16,636 nucleotides of DNA, from NCBI GenBank assembly GCA_002418885.1, contig DIEZ01000013.1, positions 1 through 16,636 on the forward strand, in the 5' to 3' direction. How positions within the stretch are numbered: position 1 is the stretch's first letter; each line of letters starts with the position of its first letter. The notes beneath the pieces are model-generated. The model saw only the letters and a program-made list of their open reading frames with translations, ran no database searches and was not told the origin of the DNA. Below are positions 7,197 through 15,070 of this stretch, piece by piece. The translations under genes were made by a program, and so were the position numbers. The stretch comes from Syntrophaceae bacterium UBA5761 (lineage in GTDB: Bacteria > Desulfobacterota > Syntrophia > Syntrophales > UBA4778).

Positions 7197-7495
7197 GGTA
7201 TTATTGAAAATTATGAGCCATCCGTGATATGTCCGGTTCTGTAGCATCGGGCCTGTCCTGTTTGTTATGGTCGCCGACAGGAGGTGTCGGCTGAGCCGGG
7301 CGGAGGTGTTACGGGAGTTCGAACGCAGCTTCGACATGTCTGAATGTCCGAAACGACCTCTTTCAGTTTGCCTCCTCGCTTAAGTTGAGATAAATTCAAA
7401 CACTGTTCGTAATAATTCCTTTTCCAAAAGCGGCTCACTTTTAGGCGATCCTTTTTGAGTCCATGTATCACAACGAAAACAGAAAGGTCGGGAAG
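7197..7495. other. gene-free stretch upstream of rpmH; no recognised gene
   Basis: About 300 bases between the rpmH promoter and the XRE-cupin gene. Short frames exist on the minus strand but none resembles a known protein or has a convincing ribosome site. The ends (7197-7240 and 7375-7460) are AT-rich, and the middle (about 7250-7370) is GC-rich with several dyads. No copy matching the DnaA box TTATCCACA closely was found, although dnaA/oriC often lies upstream of rpmH. The stretch must hold the promoter of the XRE-cupin gene; no clear one stands out. Confidence 0.5.
7273..7291. repeat. perfect 7-bp inverted repeat with 5-base loop
   Basis: GCCGACA (7273-7279), loop GGAGG, TGTCGGC (7285-7291). 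GGAGGTGT from the loop and right arm recurs at 7302-7309. Two weaker dyads follow: TCGAA/TTCGA within 7319-7334 and GACAT/ATGTC at 7333-7348. No T-run follows the main stem on either strand, so a terminator is unlikely. An operator, a structured RNA or the decayed end of a mobile element are possible. Confidence 0.5.
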
Positions 7496-8103
7496 ATGAA
7501 AAAAGGAGAGAAGCCTCCCCGTTATGGAAAGAGGTTGAAATATTTCAGGATTGCCAAAGACGTGACCATCAAAGAACTGGCGGAGGCAACCAACCTCTCA
7601 CCATCTTTCATCAGCTTGGTCGAGAACGACAAGACCGATGTCAGCTTTTCAAACATGCAGAAGATTCTGAGATACTTGAATCTGACGCTCGCTGATTTGA
7701 CAGAGAATCAACCCGTCGACGGCAAAATGGTCCGGCTGAACGACGCAAGAAACATTACCAAAGTAAGGCTGGCTGATGCCCGCTATATCGGGCCGGATGA
7801 ACAGGGCACGGTTATATTGGAATTAGTGAGCACCAAGAAGAACAAGAAAATATGGCCGGGTTATTTCATCATGAAACCCGGGCTGTCCTCGGTCCCATGC
7901 AGCATAAAGGAGAAGAGTTCTCGCATATCATTCAAGGTATCTTTGAGGTGAGACTGAAAGACCCAAAGACCGGCACGGAAGAGATTCACCTTTTACGGAA
8001 AGGGGACACGATCTATCATCCCAGCAGTTACTTGCATACCTACAGAAATTTGAGCAAACGGGACGGCATATTCTTGGCAGCCGTAACTCCGCCTACTTCT
8101 TGA
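7496..8103 (+). pseudogene. XRE-family regulator with cupin domain, broken by a one-base frameshift
   Basis: The first frame, from ATG 7496 (AAAGG 8 bases upstream; an ATG at 7463 is also in frame), encodes an XRE helix-turn-helix of about residues 10-65, with VTIKELAEATNLSPSFISLV. A linker and the start of a cupin domain ending IMKPG follow. The cupin then continues in another frame from about 7882 as AVLGPMQHKGEEFSHIIQGI and GDTIYHPSSYLHTYRNLS to TGA 8103. Restoring one G in the CCCGGG at 7877-7882 gives an unbroken protein of about 202 residues, the usual size for this family (PuuR-like small-ligand regulators). Without it the first frame runs to a stop at 7951 and the cupin is lost. The GC content is visibly lower than in neighbouring genes, which suggests transfer. 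The next genes downstream are convergent. A real mutation or a sequencing/assembly error in a G run are equally possible. Confidence 0.85.
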
Positions 8104-8132
8104 CGGACTTACTCCACCGCCCTTGTGAGGGT

Positions 8133-9356
8133 TTAGATGTCGTCCCTGTTCCGCAGGTCTCTGCCGCGGGTTAGACGGAAAAGAAAGGCTATGTTGACAA
8201 GGATCAACAAGACCAAGCCGCTCGAACAAAGATAGACGACCCCCAGTGACCAGTGCGCGGACACCCACCCTACCAGGTAGACCGCCAGCGCCCCCACCCC
8301 GAAAATCAGGATCGACCCCAACCCATAACCGGTGCTTCGCCACCGCGGCGGCGTGAACACGGCGATCAGGCTGTTTTCTATGGGCTGGATGCCCAGCGCG
8401 AAAAACACGTAGACCGCCGCCACAGCGACGAGCCATTGGTCGCTGAGGAAGGCCAACAACAGTGCGAGCGGCATGGTGATGCCATAGAAGAAAAACCAGA
8501 GCCGCTTCAATTCGTGGCGGTCGGCTATCTTCCCACCCCATACTTGACCGAATATGCCCGCCACATAGATGAGCGAAGTCAAGGTTGCTGCGGCCATCGT
8601 CGTCGTAGCAGCCATAGTCGGGATGCTCAGCATGTCGTGGAAGTACCGCACAAGCAAACCCGCCTTCATCTCCAAGTACGCCGGAAGGGCGACAATGTTG
8701 ATCCGGTATACCAACCCGCCCAGGGTCACGATCCAGAAGAATAGAATCACGGTTCCCCATGTAAATCCTTTATCATTTCCTCCACCGTTGATCTCGGTCG
8801 TCTTTTTGCTGATGTGCGATTCGTCGATCCGGAAAAACAGCATGGCCGCCCCGCAGGACAGGCTGACGACGCCCATCGCCGCATAGGCCAATTTCCATCC
8901 GGCAAGCCAGTTCAGGACGCCGACCAGGAAAGGCCCTACGATCAGCCCGACAGTCCCGGCGACACTGTAAATCCCCAGCGCCGACCCCCGGCTTTCGCCG
9001 CCGTGCGACATCAGTCCCATGCCGGCGGGGTGACAGATGCAACAGAATGTCCCGATCAGGGCGAGCGACCACATGATGCCCGTCGGGGTGGACGAGGTCG
9101 CGGCCAGGAAAGAACCGGCGGCACAACCGAAGAAACCGATCATCAGGGTGAGGTGGTTGGTGAAACGGTCGGCGAACAACCCCCAAGGCAGGGAAAAAAT
9201 ACCGAAAGCCACGTACATGGGAAATCCGAGCGCGAGGACATCCTTGAGGCTCATCCCCAGCGATAACGTCAACGGGATGGCCAGCGCCGGGAAGGCGATC
9301 TCATAGAAGTGGAAGAGAAAGTGCGAGGCGATGGGGAAAAAGATGGCCTTTTTCAC
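8133..9356 (-). CDS. MFS transporter
   Basis: A 407-residue major facilitator protein with about 12 hydrophobic segments in two halves and a charged central loop (near ESHISKKTTEINGGGNDKG). The loop after helix 2 has the MFS motif A form GLFADRF, and AGMGLMSHGGESRGSALG is typical of helices 4-5. Part of helix 1 (SHFLFHFYEIAFPALAIPL) recalls the fosmidomycin-resistance/sugar-phosphate antiporter branch, but no substrate can be assigned. The start is GTG 9356, which overlaps the stop of the preceding Gate-domain gene (GTGA), with GGAGG about 8-9 bases upstream, so the two are translated together. Downstream it converges on the XRE-cupin gene with only 29 bases between. Confidence 0.9.
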   Translation of the reverse strand: MKKAIFFPIASHFLFHFYEIAFPALAIPLTLSLGMSLKDVLALGFPMYVAFGIFSLPWGLFADRFTNHLTLMIGFFGCAAGSFLAATSSTPTGIMWSLALIGTFCCICHPAGMGLMSHGGESRGSALGIYSVAGTVGLIVGPFLVGVLNWLAGWKLAYAAMGVVSLSCGAAMLFFRIDESHISKKTTEINGGGNDKGFTWGTVILFFWIVTLGGLVYRINIVALPAYLEMKAGLLVRYFHDMLSIPTMAATTTMAAATLTSLIYVAGIFGQVWGGKIADRHELKRLWFFFYGITMPLALLLAFLSDQWLVAVAAVYVFFALGIQPIENSLIAVFTPPRWRSTGYGLGSILIFGVGALAVYLVGWVSAHWSLGVVYLCSSGLVLLILVNIAFLFRLTRGRDLRNRDDI

Positions 9357-10294
9357 GCCGCTATCCTCCGGGGGAGGAATTTACGCCAGAGCGTGAAGAG
9401 GCGCGTCATGAGGATGGCCACGACTATCCTTGGGACCCAGAGCCAAAAGGGGATCAGGCCCAAGGAAAGGAAAAGTGCAGGGTCTTCAACCATCGCGTGG
9501 TTGATCCCGATGGAAAGGTGGAGCGTCTCGATGTCCTCCCGGCTTATGTGTCCTGCTCGCGATTCCTGAATGATCACGCTCCCTCCGTAGGCCAGGCCGA
9601 AGATGACGCCGGTCAGCCAGACGAACCCCACCTCCCGACTGAGTCCCATAACCCTCAAGACAGGGGCGAGAAACCGCACCAGGCCGTTGATCCAACCCTT
9701 GACTTTCATGACCTCCAGGAATGTCATGATCGTGATTATGATCAGGAGAATCCGGATCGCCAGACTAAGCATGGTCAAGGCCCAGGACAGGACCATTTCA
9801 CCGAGAGTTTTCACATGGGAAGAAAGGACAACCGGCGTCTCCGCCACGGAAGACTCCCCGCCCACGAGCAAGGGAGCAAGAACCGCGACGGTCAGCGCGG
9901 CCGTAAAAAGTCGGATGAAGGTGGCCTTCCAGGGATTGATGCCGGATTTGCCCTGGACGATCCCTTCTTGAACCAGGTTGTGGGCGACAAGAAGGAAAAC
10001 GGCCAAGAGGGTCATTTCCCCCTTTGTGAACGGGAGGGCCACCATCACGGCGATCCCCCCGTAGATGCCGGTGGTCGCGCCGACGAGCAAGGGGTAGGCC
10101 GCCATGGCCGGCAGGCCCATCAGTTTCATCAAGGGCCGAAAGACAAAATCCGCCTTCTGCAGCCACCCGCTCCAGGCAAGAAGCTCCGTGCAGAATGAGA
10201 CCGGAATGATGATTTTCATCATCCAGACAAAGCCGCCCCAACCGTTGCGAAGCCCAAGGAGCATGCCCTTACGAAGAATCTCGTCGGAACTCAC
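9353..10294 (-). CDS. nucleoside-recognition (Gate) domain membrane protein with two Gate halves
   Basis: A 313-residue polytopic inner-membrane protein of the Gate/nucleoside-recognition kind (as in SpmA/SpmB and the gates of CNT and FeoB proteins). Two similar halves can be seen, at about residues 20-140 and 175-300. GWLQKADFVFRPLMKLMGL matches GWINGLVRFLAPVLRVMGL, ATTGIYGGIAVM matches VIFGLAYGGSVI, and AHNLVQEG matches NHAMVEDP. Each half has conserved polar His/Asn/Glu residues inside or beside helices, which could line a pathway. GTG 10294 (AGAGAG upstream) is the preferred start since it gives SSDEILRKGMLLGLRNGWGG. An ATG at 10360 is in frame but adds an Arg/Pro-rich, non-family-like N-terminus. 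The stop overlaps the start of the MFS gene, so the two proteins probably act in one transport or signalling task. No substrate is known. Confidence 0.8.
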   Translation of the reverse strand: MSSDEILRKGMLLGLRNGWGGFVWMMKIIIPVSFCTELLAWSGWLQKADFVFRPLMKLMGLPAMAAYPLLVGATTGIYGGIAVMVALPFTKGEMTLLAVFLLVAHNLVQEGIVQGKSGINPWKATFIRLFTAALTVAVLAPLLVGGESSVAETPVVLSSHVKTLGEMVLSWALTMLSLAIRILLIIITIMTFLEVMKVKGWINGLVRFLAPVLRVMGLSREVGFVWLTGVIFGLAYGGSVIIQESRAGHISREDIETLHLSIGINHAMVEDPALFLSLGLIPFWLWVPRIVVAILMTRLFTLWRKFLPRRIAA

Positions 10295-10470
10295 GCCGTC
10301 TCTCTTACTGTAATGTCGCCCTGGAGGTCGATGCAGTCTTTCACGCCCCGCCCCCGGCATATTTGTTCCATCCTAACGCGGCACCCAAGAAAACTCCACA
10401 TCAATATACTGTAGAATTAAAAGTTCTGTCCGCTCTCGACGAAAATTACCAAAAACCCCGCGGATAACTA

Positions 10471-10499
10471 TTGATAAAATCGGGTGATTCCGCTATGTT
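10471..10499 (+). promoter_or_regulatory. candidate sigma70-like promoter for the 10544 gene
   Basis: TTGATA (10471-10476), 17 bases, then TATGTT (10494-10499), about 45 bases before the ATG at 10544. Both boxes are moderate matches, and the region (10380-10480) is AT-rich in a GC-rich genome. The same gap must also hold the promoter of the divergent Gate-domain gene; a TATATT at about 10400-10405 may be its -10. Confidence 0.45.
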
Positions 10500-10543
10500 T
10501 CTTTTCCCGACGGGGTAGACGGCAACGAAGAAAGGAAACCCTT

Positions 10544-11053
10544 ATGGCAGAGATAAGAAGTACGCTGGACCTTGTGATGGAAAGGACGAAGAACCTTACC
10601 CTGACGGACGGGGAAAAGCGGGAACTCCGGCGCAGGGAATTAGAGGGAAGGCTGAGAGGACTGGCACAAAAACCCCTCGACGGCCGCCTCACTATAGATG
10701 AAACGAAGGCAGATTTCACAAGCATCGCAGCGGGCCGGGAAGGGGAGGCACGGGAACTTTTGAAGGAAATCCTCGCCGACCACATCGACCCGGAAGGGGA
10801 TTATGGTCGCGTCCTGGAAATCCTCCGGGTAGTCCTTGGGATGGAGACCGGGCCTCTGGAGGAGGCGTTCCGGAGCCTCCAGGAAGAGATCGCCTCGGCA
10901 AGAGAGGGGTACCTGGAGCGGATGAAAGAAAGCCTGGCGTGCCGGGTCTCCGGAACCGCCGTCGTGCCCAACCTTTCCCGCAGTCCGGAGTGGCAGGAGT
11001 TCCGCAAAAAATCCGCTGCAGCCCTCAAAGGCCGCCTTCTTTCTCAACCATAG
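10544..11053 (+). CDS. uncharacterised small helical protein
   Basis: A 169-residue soluble protein of unknown function. No signal peptide, membrane segment or catalytic motif is visible. It is rich in Glu, Arg, Lys and Leu and reads as almost wholly alpha-helical. It starts MAEIRSTLDLVMERTKNLTL followed by a charged helix, has a middle acidic stretch (ILADHIDPEGDYGRVLEILR) and ends in a basic SPEWQEFRKKSAAALKGRL. ATG 10544 is chosen because AAAGGA lies 7 bases upstream; an in-frame ATG at 10484 would add a basic, non-helical leader. The gene stands alone: divergent from the Gate/MFS pair and convergent with the histidine kinase, with a candidate promoter before it and a hairpin 4 bases after its stop. 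The pattern suggests a conserved lineage-specific protein; its role cannot be inferred. Confidence 0.75.
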   Translation: MAEIRSTLDLVMERTKNLTLTDGEKRELRRRELEGRLRGLAQKPLDGRLTIDETKADFTSIAAGREGEARELLKEILADHIDPEGDYGRVLEILRVVLGMETGPLEEAFRSLQEEIASAREGYLERMKESLACRVSGTAVVPNLSRSPEWQEFRKKSAAALKGRLLSQP

Positions 11054-11056
11054 AAA

Positions 11057-11075
11057 CCGACTCAAATCGAGTCGG
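11057..11075. terminator. hairpin between convergent genes
   Basis: CCGACTC (11057-11063), loop AAATC, GAGTCGG (11069-11075): a perfect 7-bp stem just after the stop of the 10544 gene. On the minus strand it is followed by TTTCTATGG, a weak T-run, so it could serve the kinase operon as well. On the plus strand no T-run follows. Confidence 0.45.
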
Positions 11076-11175
11076 CACTGCGCAATCGTTTCGAGCTGCC
11101 CGCTCCTCTTCAACGCCCTCGACGTGAGCTCATTTTCCCCGGCATGTTCGCACGGGTAGGCCGTCGTATCGGTGG

Positions 11176-13242
11176 CTACTCGGAAGTCAACGCCTTTCGT
11201 ACCACCGAAGAAAGCTGCTCGAAGTTGAAGGGTTTCTGGATAAAACCCCGGCACCCCTTTTCCATGATGTTCGAGGCCGTTCCGTTTATGCTGTATCCGC
11301 TCGACAGAACGACCTTTACATGGGGATTTATCTCCCTGAGCTTGTCGAAGGTCTCACTGCCGCTCATGCCGGGCATGATCATGTCCAGCATCACAAGGTC
11401 GACCTTCCCCTTGTTCGCCGCATAGATCTCGACGGCGTCCCGGCCGCCGGCAGCCTGGAAAATTTTATAGCCGAGCGACTCGAGCATCTCTCTGCTCACA
11501 TCGAGGATCACCTCTTCATCATCAACGAGGAGGATCGTCTCGCTTCCGTTCGCCGTCTCCTTGAGCGGTCGGTCTTCCCGCTTGCGTTCCTTCTTCGACA
11601 TGGGGATATAGACGTTGAATGTCGTGCCGTATCCTGCTCTACTGTAAACGTCTATGACCCCGCCGTGCCCCTTCACGATTCCGTAGACGGTCGCAAGGCC
11701 GAGTCCGGTGCCCTTCCCCATGTCCTTGGTCGTGAAGAAGGGCTCGAATATCCTCCCTATGGTTTTTTCGTCCATTCCCGGGCCGGTATCGGTAACCGAT
11801 AACTTGACAAACGGGCCGGGCCTTACCCCACAGTTTTCGGCATACTTTTCGTCGAGGTAGACGTTTTCCGTTTCGACGTAAACATCCCCGCCCTCCGGCA
11901 TGGCATCGAAGGCGTTGACAAAAAGATTGAGGAAGACCTGCCGCATCTGACCGACATCGACCTCGACAGACCACAGGTCCCTTTCATACCGCTCGTGGAA
12001 CCTCACCTGCTTTCGCGTTCGGCCGAACAAGACAACGGAGCTTTCGGCTATCTCGTTTGGGTCGGCAGGCACTACCTCGTACCGCCCTCCCCTGGCAAAC
12101 CCGAGGAGCTGCCCCGTCAACGCAGCCCCGCTCTTTACCAACTCTTGGATGCATTTCAGCTTGTAGAAATGGGGGTGCCCTTCGTCTAAATCGAGGAGGA
12201 CAAGGGACGCGTACCCCTGAATGCCCATGAGGAGGTTGTTGAAATCATGAGCGATTCCGCCGGCCAGAGTGCCGACCGCCTCCATCTTCCGGGCTTGCAT
12301 GAGCTGTGCCTCCAGCTTCTTCCTTTCCCTCACGTCCCTGACTATTCCCATGGTTCCCAGAGGGGCCCCGTTTTCGTCTACCATCGGGGACACAGACACG
12401 CTGACGTCGATAAATTCACCGCTCTTTGCCCTCACTCTGAGCGAACGGTCTCTCAGTTCGCCCTTTTCCCTGACCTCCTCTATGATGGAACGGGCGTCCT
12501 CTATGCCCTTTTCAAAAAAGGCATAGGCCTTCTTGCCTGTCACTTCCTGCGGTTCATACCCGAATATTTTCTTTGTGCTCGGCGTGGCGTAAAGAATAGT
12601 GACGGTAAGGCCGGCCGTGACGATGCAATCGGCGGAACTTTCGAGAATGCCCTGGAGGAAGTTCTTCGTCCTCATCAGTTCCCTGTTTCTCTTTTGAAGT
12701 TGCCGTTTGTTCTCCAGAAGAGCGGCCTCCGCCTCCACCCATTCCGTGATGTTCCGTATGATAACGAAGTTCCGGTGTGAGTTGACGGGGAAGAGCCGGG
12801 CCTCATATACGTTCATAGACCCATTTATAAGGAGGGAATATTCAAAGGTTACACCGGCGCTTGTCGCCTTGGCTTTTTCGAGGGCGTCCCGGAATCTTTT
12901 CCCCGCTTCTTTGTTCGGTATCGCGTAGATTTTCTTACCCACCAAGTCTTCAGGGGGCATAACGAGGTCCGCAAGTCCGCCGACAGGGGGGTGCAGAACC
13001 GTCCCGTCGTAATCGAGCGTGATGAGGAGGTCGGGCATTGTTCGCAAAAGGGCCCGCATCTCGGCGTTGACCTGGAGCATCTCCTTCGAGGTCATTTCGA
13101 GGGACCGCTCGAGGAGCTCCCTGTCCTTGTCGAACTCACGGTAAGTTTCGTCGATCAACCCTATGAAAGCCTCGATTCTGTCGGTAATCCCTTCTATACC
13201 GCCGAAATGTTTTTCTATCTGGCGTCGCAGTAAGCTGTGCAT
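11176..13242 (-). CDS. cytoplasmic hybrid histidine kinase (helical N-terminus, PAS-PAS-HisKA-HATPase-REC)
   Basis: A 688-residue soluble sensor kinase with no membrane helix. A helical N-terminal segment (1-68, with LIDETYREFDKDRELLERSL), in my recollection common in kinases encoded beside FIST proteins, is followed by a PAS-like region (about 65-165), a coiled coil (165-192) and a second PAS (about 193-305, ending GTMGIVRDVRERKKLE). The dimerisation/phosphoacceptor domain has His332 in AGGIAHDFNNLLMGIQGYA. The ATPase domain has the N box with Asn443, G1 DTGPGM (485-490), F box FEPFFTT and G2 GTGLGL (511-516). The C-terminal receiver (about 568-685) has the acidic pair near 574-575, phosphoacceptor Asp620 in MLDMIMPG, Ser647/648 and Lys670. 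No DNA-binding output exists, so the signal must pass to an unseen partner or regulate the kinase itself. It follows the FIST gene by 12 bases. Confidence 0.93.
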   Translation of the reverse strand: MHSLLRRQIEKHFGGIEGITDRIEAFIGLIDETYREFDKDRELLERSLEMTSKEMLQVNAEMRALLRTMPDLLITLDYDGTVLHPPVGGLADLVMPPEDLVGKKIYAIPNKEAGKRFRDALEKAKATSAGVTFEYSLLINGSMNVYEARLFPVNSHRNFVIIRNITEWVEAEAALLENKRQLQKRNRELMRTKNFLQGILESSADCIVTAGLTVTILYATPSTKKIFGYEPQEVTGKKAYAFFEKGIEDARSIIEEVREKGELRDRSLRVRAKSGEFIDVSVSVSPMVDENGAPLGTMGIVRDVRERKKLEAQLMQARKMEAVGTLAGGIAHDFNNLLMGIQGYASLVLLDLDEGHPHFYKLKCIQELVKSGAALTGQLLGFARGGRYEVVPADPNEIAESSVVLFGRTRKQVRFHERYERDLWSVEVDVGQMRQVFLNLFVNAFDAMPEGGDVYVETENVYLDEKYAENCGVRPGPFVKLSVTDTGPGMDEKTIGRIFEPFFTTKDMGKGTGLGLATVYGIVKGHGGVIDVYSRAGYGTTFNVYIPMSKKERKREDRPLKETANGSETILLVDDEEVILDVSREMLESLGYKIFQAAGGRDAVEIYAANKGKVDLVMLDMIMPGMSGSETFDKLREINPHVKVVLSSGYSINGTASNIMEKGCRGFIQKPFNFEQLSSVVRKALTSE

Positions 13243-13254
13243 CGTTTCTCTGGC

Positions 13255-14400
13255 CTATTTCTCTAAAAAAGTCGTGACCGTCATGGTCTGATTGTGCAAC
13301 TCACTCTTATCCCCCGGGAAAGGAGGCGCGATCTCCCCGTAGGAGTAAAACCCGGCAAACGCCGTCCGCGGCCCCAGTATCTCGTGCACACTCTCTATCT
13401 CCTCTTCCACCCGCTGTTTCAGCACCATCTTTCGCCCCACGCAACTGATGAGGACGGCAAGGTCCGGTCCTTGGTCGTAACACCGGTCCGTACACAGACA
13501 ACTCTTTGCCGCCTTCGCGGCGCCGTCGACCAACCGATTTACGTTCGCCTTCATGAAGCGGGCATAGGCCCCTTTCGGAATATCCCCCGCAAAAATCATG
13601 CTCTTTTCGTCTTCGTCGATCCTCAGGATGGTCCGGACAAGGCCCTTTTCATCCTCTTCGAAGCGAACACTGAGGGGAAAAAGGAGCGCCGTCGCCGGCA
13701 AGCCGCGGGCGTAGTCCCCCAGGTATTGTTTGTATATTTCGAGGGCAGACTTTCCGTCCAACTCATAGAGGACGTTTTCCCGCGACCGCGTTACCAGCCT
13801 TTCAGGGCCGAAGGGGTCCCATCCGCCGAAAGAGCTGCAACAAACACGCAGTCTCTCTCCGTAAAACGCCGCGACGGCGACCGTGTTCCCGGCAGGAGGC
13901 CCGTTGCCTACCACGAGCGTTTCCGCAAACCGTTCACCGTCGCCGGCCAATCCCCCCGAAATCGTCACTCCTTCCGGCAAACATGCCGACAGGCCTTTTA
14001 CGAGTGCGCTTCCGTTCACGTTGAGGCCGTCCGAGACGACAAACACGTGAACGAGCCCCTCGTGCTCGACGGACCGGGCCAGCTCTTTCCCGACGTCGAA
14101 GCTGTTTTCTTTGTTCGTGATCTCCGTCGCAGCTACGCCGACCTTCGCAGCATCGAAATGGACCGCCGTGGTGACGAGAGAATCATCGAAGACCCGAAGG
14201 CCGCATACCTCCCCGGCCGTCGAACACCCGATGACGTCGGCACCGGGGTAGGCCTTTCTGATACGGTGAAAATGGCCGTCATCCTTCAGTAGCGACGTCG
14301 CACCGAACACGAGCACCAGTTGGGCCGATTCCTTCAAAGAAGAAGGGCCGTCGGGAAACCGCCCCTGCCCATGGGTCCATTTACGCTGCTCAATTTTCAT
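13255..14400 (-). CDS. FIST-domain sensor protein
   Basis: A 381-residue cytoplasmic protein with FIST_N (about 28-215) and FIST_C (about 220-375) domains, the sensory fold proposed to bind small ligands such as amino acids. Diagnostic stretches are DVIGCSTAGE (55-64), FVVSDGLNVNG, ISGGLAGDG (147-155), LISCVGRKMVL, FAGFYSYGEIAP (348-359) and HNQTMTVTTF (369-378). A Cys cluster C301-x-C303-x3-C307, with C320 close by, stands in a stretch before LISCVGRK that is not Cys-rich in the members I recall. The ATG at 14400 has TAGG 7 bases upstream. It lies 34 bases after the MBL gene and 12 bases before the hybrid kinase; FIST genes are typically beside such kinases, so this protein most likely passes ligand state to it. 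The ligand is unknown. Confidence 0.92.
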   Translation of the reverse strand: MKIEQRKWTHGQGRFPDGPSSLKESAQLVLVFGATSLLKDDGHFHRIRKAYPGADVIGCSTAGEVCGLRVFDDSLVTTAVHFDAAKVGVAATEITNKENSFDVGKELARSVEHEGLVHVFVVSDGLNVNGSALVKGLSACLPEGVTISGGLAGDGERFAETLVVGNGPPAGNTVAVAAFYGERLRVCCSSFGGWDPFGPERLVTRSRENVLYELDGKSALEIYKQYLGDYARGLPATALLFPLSVRFEEDEKGLVRTILRIDEDEKSMIFAGDIPKGAYARFMKANVNRLVDGAAKAAKSCLCTDRCYDQGPDLAVLISCVGRKMVLKQRVEEEIESVHEILGPRTAFAGFYSYGEIAPPFPGDKSELHNQTMTVTTFLEK

Positions 14401-14434
14401 GTCAGGGCCTACCTTTCAGGGATATGTTCATCTT

Positions 14435-15070
14435 TCAATCCAGGTAATCGAACCAGTAATCCGCAACCATGCGGAAGTTGTCTTTGACCTTCTCTTTGCC
14501 GACCACGACTGCACCGTGCCCGGGAAGCAGGTAATCGACGTCCAGACGGGAAAGTCGCTCGATGCTCTCCTTGAGTAACCTCCCGCTTCCGCCGGGAAGG
14601 TCTGTGCGCCCGATGCCCTGGCTGAAGACGACGTCCCCCGTGAAGAGGGCCTTCCGGTCGGGCCAGTAAAAGCTGAGAGAGCCGGGGCAATGGCCCGGGG
14701 TCATCAGAACGTCGAGAGAAACGTCACCGACTGTGAGGGTGCCTTCCTGCAAGAAGAATTCCGGCTCCCTGATTTTACCGCCGCTTCCTTCGATGAACTG
14801 AAAAGACTCCCGGCTCATGGCGGTGAGAGTCGATTCGCCGAAAATGCCGACGGCCTCCATGTGGTCTATGTGGGCGTGCGTGACCAGGACTACGTCCACC
14901 TGCGACACGGTGATGCCGAGGCGGCCGAGACCGTTTACTACGTGATCAAAGAAATGAAGATGGCCGGGGTCGATGAGGATGTTTTTCTTGCCCGCTATCA
15001 GGTAGGTGTTTGCGTTGTTAGCCCTGGGATTTCGCCATATAAAGGCATGGAGACCCGCCGTTACTTCCAT
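14435..15070 (-). CDS. MBL-fold metallo-hydrolase (glyoxalase II-like)
   Basis: A 211-residue cytoplasmic metallo-beta-lactamase-fold enzyme. All metal ligands are present: HAHIDH (His65, His67, Asp69, His70), GHCPGS (His127), TGDVVF (Asp146) and PGHG (His185). The HxHxDH form points to a di-zinc hydrolase and not to the oxygen-binding di-iron type (HxExDH). Glyoxalase II-like thioester hydrolysis is the family default, but the substrate is not known. The ATG at 15070 is preferred, with AAAGAG 8 bases upstream; a GTG at 15079 falls inside that site. It is the first gene of an operon with the FIST protein and hybrid kinase. It might make or remove the compound that FIST senses, or only be co-regulated (inference). 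Confidence 0.9.
   Translation of the reverse strand: MEVTAGLHAFIWRNPRANNANTYLIAGKKNILIDPGHLHFFDHVVNGLGRLGITVSQVDVVLVTHAHIDHMEAVGIFGESTLTAMSRESFQFIEGSGGKIREPEFFLQEGTLTVGDVSLDVLMTPGHCPGSLSFYWPDRKALFTGDVVFSQGIGRTDLPGGSGRLLKESIERLSRLDVDYLLPGHGAVVVGKEKVKDNFRMVADYWFDYLD

Noticed and set aside
7311..7335. GGGAGTTCGAACGCAGC, resembling a tRNA T-arm
   Set aside because: No acceptor stem, anticodon arm or CCA side could be fitted around it.
7265..7471. 68-codon minus-strand frame, considered as a transposase remnant or small gene
   Set aside because: No recognisable motif, Cys/Pro/Arg-rich end driven by GC content, and no convincing ribosome site; only the DNA structure is reported.
7136..7495. Possible oriC with DnaA boxes upstream of rpmH
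   Set aside because: No 9-base match to TTATNCACA with fewer than two mismatches was seen by eye; TTATCCGCG near 10456-10464 is isolated.
7870..7890. Programmed -1 frameshift in the XRE-cupin gene
   Set aside because: CCCGGGC is not a slippery X-XXY-YYZ heptamer and no following pseudoknot was evident; loss of one G is simpler.
12554..12742. Small frames antisense or alternative within the kinase gene, and similar shadows elsewhere
   Set aside because: They lie wholly inside well-supported genes and show no independent signals.
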